Shown here piece after piece: positions 27,301-35,745 of a DNA stretch of 64,000 nt. Positions within the stretch are counted from its first letter, which is position 1; each line of letters starts with the position of its first letter. Source of the stretch: Castanea sativa. Its lineage: Eukaryota; Streptophyta; Magnoliopsida; Fagales; Fagaceae. The notes beneath the pieces are model-generated. The model saw only the letters and a list, made by a program, of their open reading frames with translations. It had not been told where the DNA came from and ran no database searches. The DNA lies in assembly GCF_040712315.1 (NCBI RefSeq), contig NC_134021.1, positions 23,524,501 through 23,588,500 on the forward strand, read 5' to 3'. The translations under genes and the position numbers were made by a program.

Positions 27301-30300
27301 CGGCATAACCCAGCTCACTCCAAACAATCCGAACACCATAGCCTACAGATCCATTGCAACCGGACAATGAAGAAAAAGATGATCAACTGATTTACCATTA
27401 CACTTGCACATGTAGCACCAATCCAATATCCAAAACTTCCTTTTTCGTAAATTGTCAATCGTTAAGCACTTCCCCAACTTGAATACCTGTCGAGGTGCAA
27501 GTGCGTTCCAAACAATTACTATCTGAAGAAGAACAGAACATGTCCAATAAAACTAAGGCAAGTCATAGTAGCCTACATGCGAGACAAAAACCAATGCCCA
27601 TAAGGCAAAACCAATGCCCATAAGGCACACCCAAGAAGGAATGCATTGACTACTCGGATACAAAACTGCAAAGAGGATTTTATCCAGTGGATTCAAGGCT
27701 TGGAAGCAGCACATAGAACTTTCTTAGCTATTTGCATGATAATTCATCCTAATGTGCGGACATTTGGTAGAAAGGACTGAACCTCAAATGGAATAGTAAT
27801 AAACCAACATGGCAATAACTCAATACCAATTATTTATTGGAAAATTAAAAGCCCTTGTATGTGTATTAATACTGTTAAAATTATGTTTAAGTGATTAAAT
27901 TCACCATTTCATAAAGCTTAAAATTTTGGGAGAATCAATAATTTAACAAATACAATAATCTAGGATAACAGTTTAAGCATACATACTATACTCAACAACC
28001 CCTTAAAACATTAAAATACAAATTAGAGGGTCTAAATTGTCTAGCACCAGCCAAAAATAAAGAGCTATTAAATGCAGCCTTTATTCTCTAAATAGAAAGC
28101 CCTTTTTCCTCAAACGTTCTCCTATTTCTTTCCTTCCAAGCCCTCATTTTAAAGTGGTTCCAATTTCACGCTATATCTTCAATACTCTTTTTTTTTTTTT
28201 AAATAGAGAAACACTCATTGTCGGTCAAAGCACACTCAGAAATTTCAGTGTGCAAGCGCACACATCCAGGGTGCATCCAAAGACCAAGACTGTAATGCCA
28301 AGAGTTTCCACCCAATATGAATATATCATGGTCTCTCAAAATCTTTCTTCTTCTTTTTTTTTTTTTTTGATAAGTAATAAGTTTTATTGATATCAAAAAG
28401 GGACACCCTAGTACACAGGGAGTGTAGAGGGGTCAACAAACAAGTACAAAAATTACAAGAATCAAGAAAATCAAGGAAAGAGGTGAATGATTGGTCTCTC
28501 AAAATCTTTCTATCATTGCCTGTTGCAATAATATAAGAAAAACACCATAATGAGTGGTGTTGTCCACCAGAAATCCATCACAACCTTGCCATAAATATGA
28601 ATGCAGATGTGGCTGTGTACAGTGTACCAGGAGAAAATGTTCAAAAACTAAGAATGTCATGACAGTCTTCCCATATAAATGGGAAAGCAAGAGAAGATTA
28701 GTTCAAAAAATGTTCAAGTTAAGGGACTCAAAAATATCTTTAATATTGAAATCTCATATATTATTTACATAGTCCCATATCTTTTCTTTTTTCTTTTTCT
28801 TTTTGATAAGTAAGAAAATTCTATATTGAAAAAGCTACTTTATGCAAAAGGAGCACAAAGAAGTAAAAAAGTACAAGGAATAAAAGAAAAGAACAGAAAA
28901 GTAGTCACAAGAGTGAAGAGAACTAATGAACAGAGAATGGGAATCACTAGATATGAGTCCCCAAGCCCAAAACAAATCAAACAGAAAACCACTAAAAGAA
29001 GCAAGCAATTAGTCTCCCGAACTATCCACATCCTCAAACATCCATCTATTACACTCCCTCTATATACACCACATCAAGCACAATGGAATTAGATTCCAAA
29101 TGTTTGACGAGTGCTTCCCCAGCCAATTCCACCAACCAAAAAGAATATTTAGTACTGTTCTTGGTAAGACCCACAAAACCGCAAAAGATCTAAAGACAAA
29201 ACACCACAACTAATGAGCCTTCTCACAATGAAGCAGTAAATGATCCACAATCTTCCCGCAACAACGATACATGACACATTAGTCAACAAAAGCAAAACCC
29301 CCTACTTCTCAAATTGTCACCCATGAGTATCTTACCCCAAGCTACAGTCCAAACAAAAAAAGAAACTCGTCGAGGGGCCTTAACTCTCCAAATATCTTTC
29401 CAAGGAAAGATGACAAAGAGGGGAGACCTCGTAGCTCATTATAATGAGCATGGATATCATATTCCTCATTCTTCTTCAACTTCCATCTCACGCGGTCCCC
29501 ATTTTCAGTTGAAGGGGTATTGAATTCCAAAATATAAATGAACTCCACCACTAAATCCAACTCCCAATCATTCAAATCCCAAGTGAAACATACGTCCCAA
29601 CTCCTCTCCCCCACCCCTGCCTTGCCAAGGAAAACTCTACAAAGGCCTCTCTATTAATGGCAATCTCATACAAAACCGGGAAAGTCACTTGAAGAGGTAC
29701 ACCAACAATCTTGCCAGAATCTCACTCTATCCCCCACCCCAATCTCAAACTAGTATTTTGGCTAAATGCCTCCCAAACCATTCGAATACCTCTCCATAAA
29801 CCACAACCATGTACACCCCTACCCAACTTAGAAGTCCATCCCCCCTACTCTTCCCCAATCTTCATAGTTGCCACCCTCCTCCAAAGTCATGTCTCCTCAA
29901 CCCCAAAAACGCCATAGCCATTTTCCTAATAAGACTTATTGAAAGTAGTCAATTTCCTTATTCCTAATCCACCGTTGGCCAGAGGTGCACACACTTTTAT
30001 CCCATCTGACCAAATGCGACTTGGACTCATCCCACCATACCTCCCCAAAGAAAGTCCCTTTGCATCTTCTCAATCTTGTTGGCCACGTATCTTTTTAAAC
30101 ATATCGCTGTACTTATTATCCTTCTTTTTAACTTGAAAACTCACATTTCATTATAATGTAATCTTAAATGCCAAAATCAAGTTCTTTGGTCCCAAACCCT
30201 ATGAGGGACACGTGGACAAAAAATCTAATTCACACAGGCAAAATGAAGCACTTATTAATGACTCTAGCAATAGAGAATATCTCTACATTTACTGCTGTAC

Positions 30301-31254
30301 AATATTCGATAATTTTAACATTTCAATCACAATCAAAACTTTGCATAGAGCTTGAACCTTTAAATGTTCAAACAAAATGGAATACAAATCTCTCTTCCCA
30401 TTTTGTAACTACGATGAATGACCTAAACCACGAATACACATATACGGCCATGAACAAAAACCAACTACTTATGCTAAGCAACATTCAACATATAAGAAAC
30501 CAATCCTTAAACCATATAGAGAGAGAAGATGTAATTAATCCCCATTACAAATATAATACAAATAAATAAACTAATAAATCAATCGATTAAATTTAAAATC
30601 TTCCATTTTACAATATTGGAGTTCTATGAATAAAAAATGAATCCACATTATAAAGCCTTATATAACTTGCATATTTCTCACATATCATAAGTAATAACAA
30701 CACATAACTATAATATAATATATATATGAGACAATGGTGTTCAATTACAGTTCCGTACCTTGAATGTGATCTTATTGGCGAACCTCGGTAGCTTTCCAGT
30801 GATTCCATCACCAAAAAGCGAACCGATATCATCATCAGCCTTCCTCGTCACCCTTTTACCCCCCTTCTTCCTCTTCTTCAACCCCCGCTGCTCGGCCTCG
30901 AACTCTGCATCGACTTCAGCGTAGATTTCTTCGCGCTCTTGTTGGCTCAAAGAACTCCCACCACCTGAAAAATTCACAGCACACAACACATAATTACAAA
31001 AGCCCAAATAACTCAGACAATATGAAAACGCAAAGCGTTTTTTTATCAGAAGAACTGGAACCTCTGGGAAAGTCAGGAACTTCATCGTCTTCCAGTTGAA
31101 GGGGTTGTTGCAGTTTGGGCTTGAAAACGGCGTCGTTGGAAGGTTTGAAGGATTGCTTGGAAGCCTTGTTGATGTTGGGGCCGTCCCCATTGGACTTGCT
31201 CATCTTCTTCTTCTGCTTCTTCTCGCCGTCCTTGAAATTCTTCTTCGCTCCCAT
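103..31254 (-). CDS. RRP5: rRNA biogenesis protein RRP5 (S1-repeat protein), 30 exons, 3' part beyond window
   Basis: Nucleolar scaffold needed for 18S and 5.8S pre-rRNA processing (known for the family). Exons, first to last: 31062-31254, 30759-30964, 25113-25253, 24769-24942, 22706-22805, 21619-21737, 21398-21520, 21227-21298, 20474-20566, 19508-19621, 19282-19404, 17435-17620, 17188-17262, 15573-15709, 11525-11659, 11103-11248, 10936-11001, 8925-9031, 8719-8799, 8521-8595, 8319-8420, 4802-4970, 4570-4718, 4377-4460, 4175-4275, 3274-3427, 3020-3094, 2767-2911, 1257-1893, 103-163. They total 4143 nt, or 1381 codons with every phase closing. The N-terminus is lysine-rich (MGAKKNF, then KKRKKGGKR), as expected for nucleolar targeting. 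Serial S1 repeats follow, with hallmarks such as [36 protein letters not shown] and [11 protein letters not shown]. The order matches Arabidopsis RRP5 (from memory). The last S1 repeats and the HAT repeats lie left of position 1. Two introns use GC donors. Exons 20, 23 and 24 were fixed by phase and family alignment. Confidence 0.95.
4375..4376 (-). other. GC splice donor after RRP5 exon 24
   Basis: On the minus strand the exon ends TACTTG and the intron begins GCGAGT. Joining in phase 0 to exon 25 gives ENYL-VLSVPE, which matches the RRP5 family. There is no GT at this boundary. Confidence 0.75.
5125..5230 (+). mobile_element. tRNA-derived SINE fragment
   Basis: An A-box-like stretch (TAGCTCAAATCGCAGG) is followed by GCAAGAGCAAGGTGGAGGG and a B-box-like GGTGCAAGACCC. 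The AGAGCAAGGTGGAGG core recurs at 15251. This is an internal promoter remnant of a tRNA-like SINE in an RRP5 intron. The ends and target-site duplication are not clear. Confidence 0.45.
5281..5334. repeat. (AT)27 microsatellite
   Basis: Uninterrupted AT dinucleotides over 54 bp, inside the RRP5 intron between exons 21 and 22. Likely length-variable. Confidence 0.95.
6375..6440 (-). repeat. 33-bp tandem repeat (two copies) in the LINE
   Basis: A 33-bp unit starting AATGAACTTGG is repeated with period 33 (starts 6375 and 6408), and a partial third start follows. On the minus strand this repeats 11 residues ([11 protein letters not shown]) in frame. Confidence 0.8.
7104..7257 (-). repeat. 77-bp tandem duplication across the RT active-site segment
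   Basis: Positions 7104-7180 and 7181-7257 are head-to-tail copies with one visible mismatch. The duplicated segment encodes the [10 protein letters not shown] box of the LINE reverse transcriptase. Because 77 is not a multiple of three, the duplication shifts the frame. Confidence 0.9.
9697..10333. mobile_element. Tourist/PIF-Harbinger-like MITE (637 bp)
   Basis: The left end reads GGGTTCGTTTGGTTGGG. The right end is its imperfect inverted repeat, CCCAACCAAACGGATCC, with 15 of 17 matching. TTA flanks both ends (9694-9696 and 10334-10336), as expected for PIF/Harbinger elements. No transposase is encoded. It lies in the RRP5 intron between exons 17 and 18. Confidence 0.7.
10382..10646. mobile_element. 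Stowaway-type MITE (265 bp)
   Basis: The ends are CTCTCTCTGTCCCAAATTGT and the inverted ACAATTTGGAACGAAGGAAG, close to the Stowaway CTCCCTCCGTCCC terminus. TA dinucleotides flank it at 10380-10381 and 10647-10648, the Tc1/mariner target. It sits 290 bp short of RRP5 exon 17. Confidence 0.85.
12061..12196. mobile_element. Short Mutator-like MITE (136 bp), family 'CATGGTTTTAAA'
   Basis: It begins ATGGATTTAAAAACTG and ends TATTTAAAACCATG, which are imperfect inverted repeats. The flanking 9-mers TCAGTAAGC (12052-12060) and TCTGTAAGC (12197-12205) differ at one base, so a 9-bp target-site duplication is likely. The interior is rich in CCGG and GGTTC words. Related copies occur at 16824 and about 15000-15145. 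Confidence 0.65.
12791..12960. mobile_element. Small element with a hairpin at each end ('empty' form)
   Basis: It starts GGG and ends CCC. Each end is itself a hairpin: TTTACTAATGTGTGC pairs with GCATACATTAGTAAA (12795-12828), and GTTAATGTATACGC pairs with GCATACATTAAC near 12923-12952. The middle (TTTTTTTAATTTCTCATAAAA) matches the reverse complement of the units at 47.6-48.8 kb, but here there is no inner insertion. Confidence 0.65.
13064..14420 (-). mobile_element. Truncated, rearranged LINE remnants (zf-RVT region)
   Basis: The low-coordinate end is TTTTTTTATAAGTAATAAA followed by ATTGATATCAAAAAAGGG, the same 3' tail as the copies at 26.96 and 28.35 kb. The minus strand at 13589-13861 has a decayed zf-RVT-like segment ([10 protein letters not shown]...[11 protein letters not shown]). 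A second, similar segment lies near 14290-14400, so two copies or a duplication may be joined. It is in the intron between RRP5 exons 14 and 15. Confidence 0.65.
15000..15145. mobile_element. Probable degenerate copy of the 'CATGGTTTTAAA' MITE
   Basis: ACTGGCCGGAACTG near 15001 and a right end TTTTTAAAACCATG at about 15132-15145 resemble the copies at 12061 and 16824. The left boundary and target-site duplication are not clear. Confidence 0.4.
15225..15320 (+). mobile_element. tRNA-derived SINE fragment
   Basis: CCCTTGTAAGAGCAAGGTGG is followed by the B-box-like GTGTTCAAGACCCACC. It shares its core with 5125-5230. It is a short copy in the RRP5 intron between exons 14 and 15. Confidence 0.5.
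15571..15572 (-). other. GC splice donor after RRP5 exon 14
   Basis: On the minus strand the exon ends CCCAG and the intron begins GCTAGT. No GT donor in the neighbourhood keeps the frame. The split arginine codon (AG + A) joins P-R-S-E-L-G across to exon 15, as the family alignment requires. Apart from GC and position +3 the site matches the donor consensus. Confidence 0.75.
16430..16960 (+). mobile_element. LTR fragment, interrupted by an 82-bp MITE
   Basis: The stretch has LTR-like layout: a TATTTAAGGAAC box near 16679, an AATAAAACTCC polyadenylation-like site near 16726, and GGGTTGATTTCAGCAACCC downstream. I recognise the wording as copia-like LTR sequence common in tree genomes, but I could not fix its TG...CA ends. 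The MITE at 16824-16905 splits it. Confidence 0.4.
16824..16905. mobile_element. 82-bp Mutator-like MITE with exact 9-bp target-site duplication
   Basis: GGTGCTAAC occurs on both sides (16815-16823 and 16906-16914), a perfect 9-bp duplication typical of Mutator-like elements. The ends carry imperfect inverted repeats (ACCAGACTGG near the left, CCAGTCCGGT near the right). It is far too short to code for anything. Its host sequence is an LTR fragment. Confidence 0.75.
17930..18252 (+). mobile_element. RTE-type LINE 3' remnant
   Basis: The plus strand encodes WFGHVLRRV followed by an arginine/lysine-rich stretch, the C-terminus of RTE-clade ORFs (WFGHV...RRRRQK). It ends with TTGGGACCAAGGCTTTGTTG and a TTGTTG tail, the usual 3' end of plant RTE elements. 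It is 5'-truncated and antisense to RRP5, between exons 11 and 12. Confidence 0.75.
18279..18307. repeat. (GA)n then poly(G) microsatellite
   Basis: AG repeats run directly into an uninterrupted G run of about ten bases. It lies at the end of the RTE remnant region. Confidence 0.9.
21935..22020 (-). mobile_element. tRNA-derived SINE head (minus strand)
   Basis: On the minus strand an A-box-like GCTCAAATGGCAC is followed about 40 bp later by the B-box GGGTTCAAATCC. The spacing fits a tRNA-type internal promoter, but no tRNA cloverleaf is formed. Similar degenerate sequence (GATGTTTTCATTGGAAACAC) occurs at about 23550 and 31945. Confidence 0.45.
22930..23204. repeat. Interspersed repeat with 70-bp direct terminal repeats
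   Basis: A block beginning TTACCAATTGTCCTAAAA and ending ACATATTTCTAAC (22933-23001) recurs at 23131-23204, flanking GAGGCCCAACTCGAGGG and CTGATACCATGTTAAATTACC. A related half-copy is at about 1095-1200. It resembles a short LTR pair or a duplicated repeat, and the family is not certain. Confidence 0.45.
23730..24010 (-). mobile_element. 5'-truncated LINE 3' end
   Basis: A poly(T) at 23732-23744 is followed by GATAGTTAAGAAAG. The minus strand near 23940-24010 encodes [16 protein letters not shown], the conserved end of plant L1-type zf-RVT regions. It lies in the RRP5 intron between exons 4 and 5, in the same orientation as the gene. Confidence 0.75.
25428..26107. mobile_element. Probable MITE with short TIRs
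   Basis: The left end ACTTTGTTTGAATGGAAT and right end CCCTCCTCCCAAACAGAGT are imperfect inverted repeats. GAATGGAA-type words are repeated inside both ends. No clear target-site duplication was found, so the boundary is approximate. It is in RRP5 intron 2. Confidence 0.45.
26960..27473 (-). mobile_element. 514-bp LINE 3' fragment with 15-bp target-site duplication
   Basis: Flanking words CCAACTTGAACACCT (26945-26959) and CCAACTTGAATACCT (27474-27488) match in 14 of 15 positions. The insert starts TTTTTGATACGTAATAAG and continues with the tail sequence shared with 28349-28491. It is 5'-truncated and sits in the 5.5-kb RRP5 intron 2. Confidence 0.85.
28349..28491 (-). mobile_element. 143-bp LINE tail with perfect 20-bp target-site duplication
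   Basis: The 20-mer starting TGGTCTCTCAAAATC is present unchanged at 28329-28348 and 28492-28511. The insert begins with poly(T) and GATAAGTAATAAGTTTTATT, the minus-strand 3' end of the LINE family also seen at 13064 and 26960. The exact duplication means a recent insertion. It lies in RRP5 intron 2. Confidence 0.93.
28790..30075 (-). mobile_element. 5'-truncated LINE (zf-RVT and part of RT), degenerate
   Basis: After TTTTTGATAAGTAAGAAAATT the minus strand carries zf-RVT-like sequence (29342-29614, with [12 protein letters not shown] and LFLFGL) and, near 30040, an RT C-terminal piece corresponding to 'KIEKMQRDF'. Stops and frameshifts are frequent. It is another sense-orientation copy in RRP5 intron 2. 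Confidence 0.75.
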
Positions 31255-31379
31255 CTTTAACGAAATTGTTTTCTGTGAGACAGAAAAATGGGATACGAAC
31301 AAGTCCGGTTGTGAAGTGTTGTGTTTTGTTGTCTCTGTGTCTCTAGCTAGGGCTTTAGAGAGGGTTTAAGAATGAGGGC

Positions 31380-31975
31380 GGGTGCCTTGTTTTATTATTT
31401 ACTGTTAAAAGAGTGTTGGCCAGTTAGGGTTTTGTAGAATTTTTAAAGTTTCTTTTTTTTTTTAATTTAAAAATAAAACTTGTGCTTAATGGAACTCCAT
31501 TTGATTTTTATATATATTTTAGGACAAAGTTTGGCTAACCTTCTCTCCAAAAAAAAAAAAAAAACAATTTGGCTAACCAATAGCTACAATTTCGCCTAAT
31601 ACATTTTTATTGGATCTGAATTTTGACAAATCTATTATTGAAATATATTTTCTTCTTATATTCTTCATTCTTGCAACATTTCTAAAAGATAAAAGATCAA
31701 TAACTATATCATCAATCAAATGTTTATATTTCAAAAATTATATATAACAAAATAAGTTTATGGATCGAATTAGTAAATAACATTTGATTGACACTAAATT
31801 TGACATGTTTATTAAGAACATAAAGAATATGCAATCCATTGGATATATTTTTAAAATATGTAGACATGTTAAAAATTTTGATGGTAGTCAAATTTTATCA
31901 TATATTTTATAATTAGATAGTTACAACACTGAGGATGATTTTGATCTTGAATGTTTTCATTGGTAACACTAAAAG
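31380..31975. other. Spacer upstream of RRP5
   Basis: It contains the telo-box and then AT-rich sequence with poly(A) and poly(T) runs. A degenerate copy of the GATTTTGATCTTGAATGTTTTC SINE-like word follows near 31938. I see no gene. Confidence 0.6.
31424..31432 (-). promoter_or_regulatory. Telo-box in the RRP5 upstream region
   Basis: The minus strand reads AAACCCTAA about 170 bp upstream of the RRP5 start codon. Telo-boxes (AAACCCTAA) are a known enriched element of plant ribosomal-protein and ribosome-biogenesis promoters, so the site fits this gene. The start of transcription is not visible, so the motif could fall in the 5'UTR or the core promoter. Confidence 0.55.
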
Positions 31976-31998
31976 AATCCAACTAATTAAACTACAAG

Positions 31999-33000
31999 GA
32001 TCATGTTTGGTAACTGATAGGCCAAACACGTATTGACCCTTTACGATAAATTAATCAATTAATTAGCCAACTGAATTAATTAGATTCAATTACATGCAAT
32101 GAGCGTGGTAGCACAAACAAATCACCAAATAACTAAATATGCAACAGAAATTAAATGACACAGTGATTTATTTACGAATGGGGAAAACCTACACAGCAAA
32201 AACCCCACCAGGTGATTTTAAGGTCACCACTCCTGAGAATCTACTATTATCAAAATAAGCGGTTACAAGTAAAGGAATTCTAGTACCTTATACTAACCTA
32301 CAGTTAAACCCTTACCCCAATACCCAATTGGACTTGTTCCACAGTGACAATCTCTCCTTGTATTGCACGACTTCTAGTACGTGACTAACCAAAAGATGCA
32401 AGGATCCTAGTACGTGACTTAATCACTAACTTGAGAAGGATGTTGGCTACAAAGTTCTTCAGTTCATCACACAATAAAGATCATGAAGTTGCTTGATCAC
32501 AAAACCCTATGGTGTACAAACACAGCAACTTCTTCAAGATGAACTAGGGCAAATATTGTCTTCGGTCACAATTTCCATGAACAAGACTTTGCTCAATACT
32601 TGCGCAACCCTAAACGTCCTTTAAAATAATCATTATATATGTTTAGGGTTGTGAGAAAAAAAAGCTCAAACACATACTCATGGATTCGATGAAAAATAGT
32701 CATGAAAAACTGAGTTTCATAAACCTCAATAGATAGCCATCTATCGAGCTAGTTATCGAGCCACGGGTTTCAGCAGTTTTTAAACATCGATAGATACTAG
32801 CTGTCGAGATTTAAAAAACCAACACTTCTTCACTTAATCCTTGGACAGACTTGCATGGCTTTAAGACTTGAACTTGAAAGCTTATTTCTTGAAGTATTAA
32901 ACACATCCTAGATCTATTCAAATACAAGTAAAGTACATTTTGTCAAAGAATTAGTCAATTACATAAAATGTTGACATATCTTCCTAACATCAATCACATA
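31999..33000 (-). mobile_element. Probable 3' LTR of a copia-type retrotransposon
   Basis: On the minus strand a polypurine tract (33011-33025) is followed by sequence starting near TGTTAGGAAGATATG, where a 3' LTR is expected. The block holds ordinary non-coding LTR-like sequence and a cluster of TCGATAG/CTATCGAG words at 32730-32815. The far end is not certain. Confidence 0.45.
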
Positions 33001-33010
33001 TGTCCTAAAA

Positions 33011-33025
33011 ATCTCCCCCTTTGGC
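33011..33025 (-). mobile_element. Polypurine tract (retrotransposon)
   Basis: The minus strand reads GCCAAAGGGGGAGAT, the standard context of the plus-strand primer just before the 3' LTR of plant copia elements. Confidence 0.6.
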
Positions 33026-33639
33026 AATCTGTGATAAAACCACAACAAACAAATGAACATATGAGAGAAATCATAAATCACTCAACTTATATTCACTTGT
33101 TAAGTACAATAAAATCTATCCTAACATAAACTCTTGAAATGATTTGCAAGAAGAGAGTTTATGGCAAGAAAGACTTTGACAACCTGTATTTCTGAAACAC
33201 TTTAAACAAAACGCATAGAGACATCTTAGTGTGAGACATAGATAAAATATTGCATACAAGAAATAAGAAAAATGTGTATAAAGAGAGAAAAGAAACAACA
33301 CATGGAATGATAGGTGAAAGAACTGTAATAACAACCTCAAATGTATATATATAAAAATAAATAAATACAAGGTTTGCTATCACAATATGATTACAAAATC
33401 TAAGGTACATGAACAATGTATCTAAAAAAATAAAAAAAATAAGATACACAAAATCTTCACCACATCCCTAAAAAAAGATACACAAAATCCTCACTACATT
33501 CTTTAAAAATATGAATACTCATGAACACTCCCCCTATCTCCTAAAATAACCCTCTCCCTATGAGCATACTCTTATATCCAAAACTACTTCCCATTTTTGT
33601 CACAAGTGACAAAGAGTAAGTACATCAAGTAAACATCTC

Positions 33640-34905
33640 ATCATCACTAGGCGAGCCAACATCATCACTGTCGGAGCCATCGTCACTCTCATCCTCGGAC
33701 ATCGGTGGAGATGGAGAAGAGGCAACCGTGAAACCACCCATGATAGCCTGTCATTGTGCGATACGTCCAACACGGGTGTTCACCTGACACAACTCATCAC
33801 TAAGTGTGTCAAGACGAGCATCCATGCACACAAGCTGTGACATAATGGCCTCAAGTATCACTCCACCCGCTAAAGATGAAGGAGCGGAGGTGGATGGAGC
33901 GGTAGAAGTTGGAGGAGCAGCTGTCTCGGTCTAAGTCCGCCTCGAGCGAAGCTGTGCCATAATGGCCTTAAGTATCACTCCACCCGCTAAAGATGAAGGA
34001 GCCGAGGTGGATGGAGCGGTAAAAGCTGGAGGAGCAACTGTCTCGGTCTGAGTCCGCCTCGAGCGAAGCTATGCAAAACTCCGTTTAACGGTAGCGGTAT
34101 CAATGGCACACATGAACGAGAAGTCAGGAGACTTAGGATAGGAGACAGAGAGATGACAAAGGAGCCGCGTGATAGCCAAAGGGAAGATGAGCTTATCACG
34201 GGTCGCTGTGTCCCTATACACATCTATGAGGGATAGTATGAAATGAGAAGAAAAATCTATGGTAAAATCCTCAATGAGGGATAACAAAAATCAAGCACGA
34301 TGCTCTATGATAGTGTTATAGTGAGAGAGAGGATGGAGAACAAAGGTCCTGACCATGTTAAGGAACCTGAGACCTTTAGCAAAGACCGAACAACGGGTGT
34401 ACTGACGGTCACCCCAAGAAGAAGGTGTCTCACAGAAACGAGACGAGAGTTCGTCTTTGAACACTGTCCTCAGACGCTCATAACCAAGATAGTCAGGATG
34501 TGCTACCCTAAGAACGTGGAGTACCTCGAATACAATACCTAGAGTAACTAACATGCGTATATCCAGAACGCGAGTGACAAACTGGGGTATAAAATAGACA
34601 ACTCTGTGCATATTGGAGTAGAACTTATGTATGATCACGGAAGGGCACGTGACCAGAATGCCACAAAGCGACTCCCAACCCCTACTGTGGATGACAGTGG
34701 GTAGATCAGTGTCAAAAAAGTCAAACAGAATGACTTGGCGTTCCAAATGAATGCCTCGTCGTGAAAAGTTCTCAAAGAAGTCCAATTTGACCTTCTCATC
34801 ACAGAACCGCAAGTGAAAATGAGTGGGGTCAGAAGGAGAAGAAGATGAAGATGTCCGGAAACAAAGAGGGTTCCGAGACGGAATAGATTTACATTTAGAT
34901 GTCAT
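33640..34905 (-). pseudogene. Decayed 'putative plant transposon protein' domain ORF
   Basis: The open part at 34291-34905 begins MTSKCKSIPSRNP and continues with FSRRGIHLERQV, SRGWESLCGIL and HPLSHYNTIIEHRARF, then LIFPLAITRLL further on. These match the domain found in uncharacterised plant transposon ORFs (Pfam 'Putative plant transposon protein', from memory). The tail (33640-34080) has an in-frame 39-codon tandem duplication and stop codons, and the frame shifts near 34280. The biochemical role is not known. Confidence 0.65.
33841..34074 (-). repeat. 117-bp in-frame tandem duplication
   Basis: Units 33841-33957 and 33958-34074 are nearly identical (both begin CATAATGGCC). Their length equals 39 codons. 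They lie in the tail of the transposon-protein pseudogene. Confidence 0.9.
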
Positions 34906-35469
34906 GATGCAACTAACGAAGAATGAGAGAAAGAGAGGAAGAGAGGGAGATAATCAGAAAAGTACCAAGCAACACATATATATATCAAAATATATAGAAT
35001 TGAAGGTATGTATGCATGAGAATGCATGAACATGTGACATGCTAAAATAAATTTATCATAGGCTCAGCCCAATCCAAACCCACCAGCACACAGCATAGCA
35101 ACAAAGTAAACACACATCTAAAATGCATGAAACATTGTTATAATGCACACGTGATGTAATGCATGAAGTTTAAAGATCATTTTGACAAAACCCATCCCAA
35201 AAATTGAGCATAAACTTCATTGATTTTGCAAAATCTCAAAACTTTCCAAAAATCCCAAAAGTTAGGTCAAACATATGAAATGTATGATGAAGAGAGGGAT
35301 TAAAGACCTTACCAGTGAAGAAAAGCAAGATTAAGGTTGAAGAAAGCATGAGAATGAAGTTTGAAGTGAGTGAGAGGTGTTTGGGAGTTGAAAAGACTTA
35401 AAGCAGTCGAAAGAAAACGAGAAGAATGGATATGAAATCGCTAGACGCATATATATTGGAACTGCATAA

Positions 35470-35745
35470 ACCTCGATCGATCGAGAGCTATTGAGGAGCT
35501 ATCGAGGTTTAAAAATGCGCATTTTAGCTATCGAACCATCTATCGATGATCTGATAAGACTTTTTCAACAAAGAAGCTCGGTGGATTGAGGTAGCTATCG
35601 AGAAGTTATCGATGAGACAGAAAGTTTCTCGACTAATCGAGCTAGCTATCGAGAGCTATCAAGAATGCGATGAAGAAAAACTGAAGGGTCTCGATAGATA
35701 GCCTAGCTGTCGAGAGGTGTCGAGGAGCTGTCAAGATTGCTTTGA
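35470..35745. repeat. Array of CTATCGAG/CTCGATAG words
   Basis: TATCGA occurs six times (from about 35505 to 35648), with further GTCGAG and ATCGATCGAG variants at irregular spacing. Since CTATCGAG and CTCGATAG are reverse complements, the array can fold in many ways. A shorter cluster is at 32730-32815. Confidence 0.7.
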
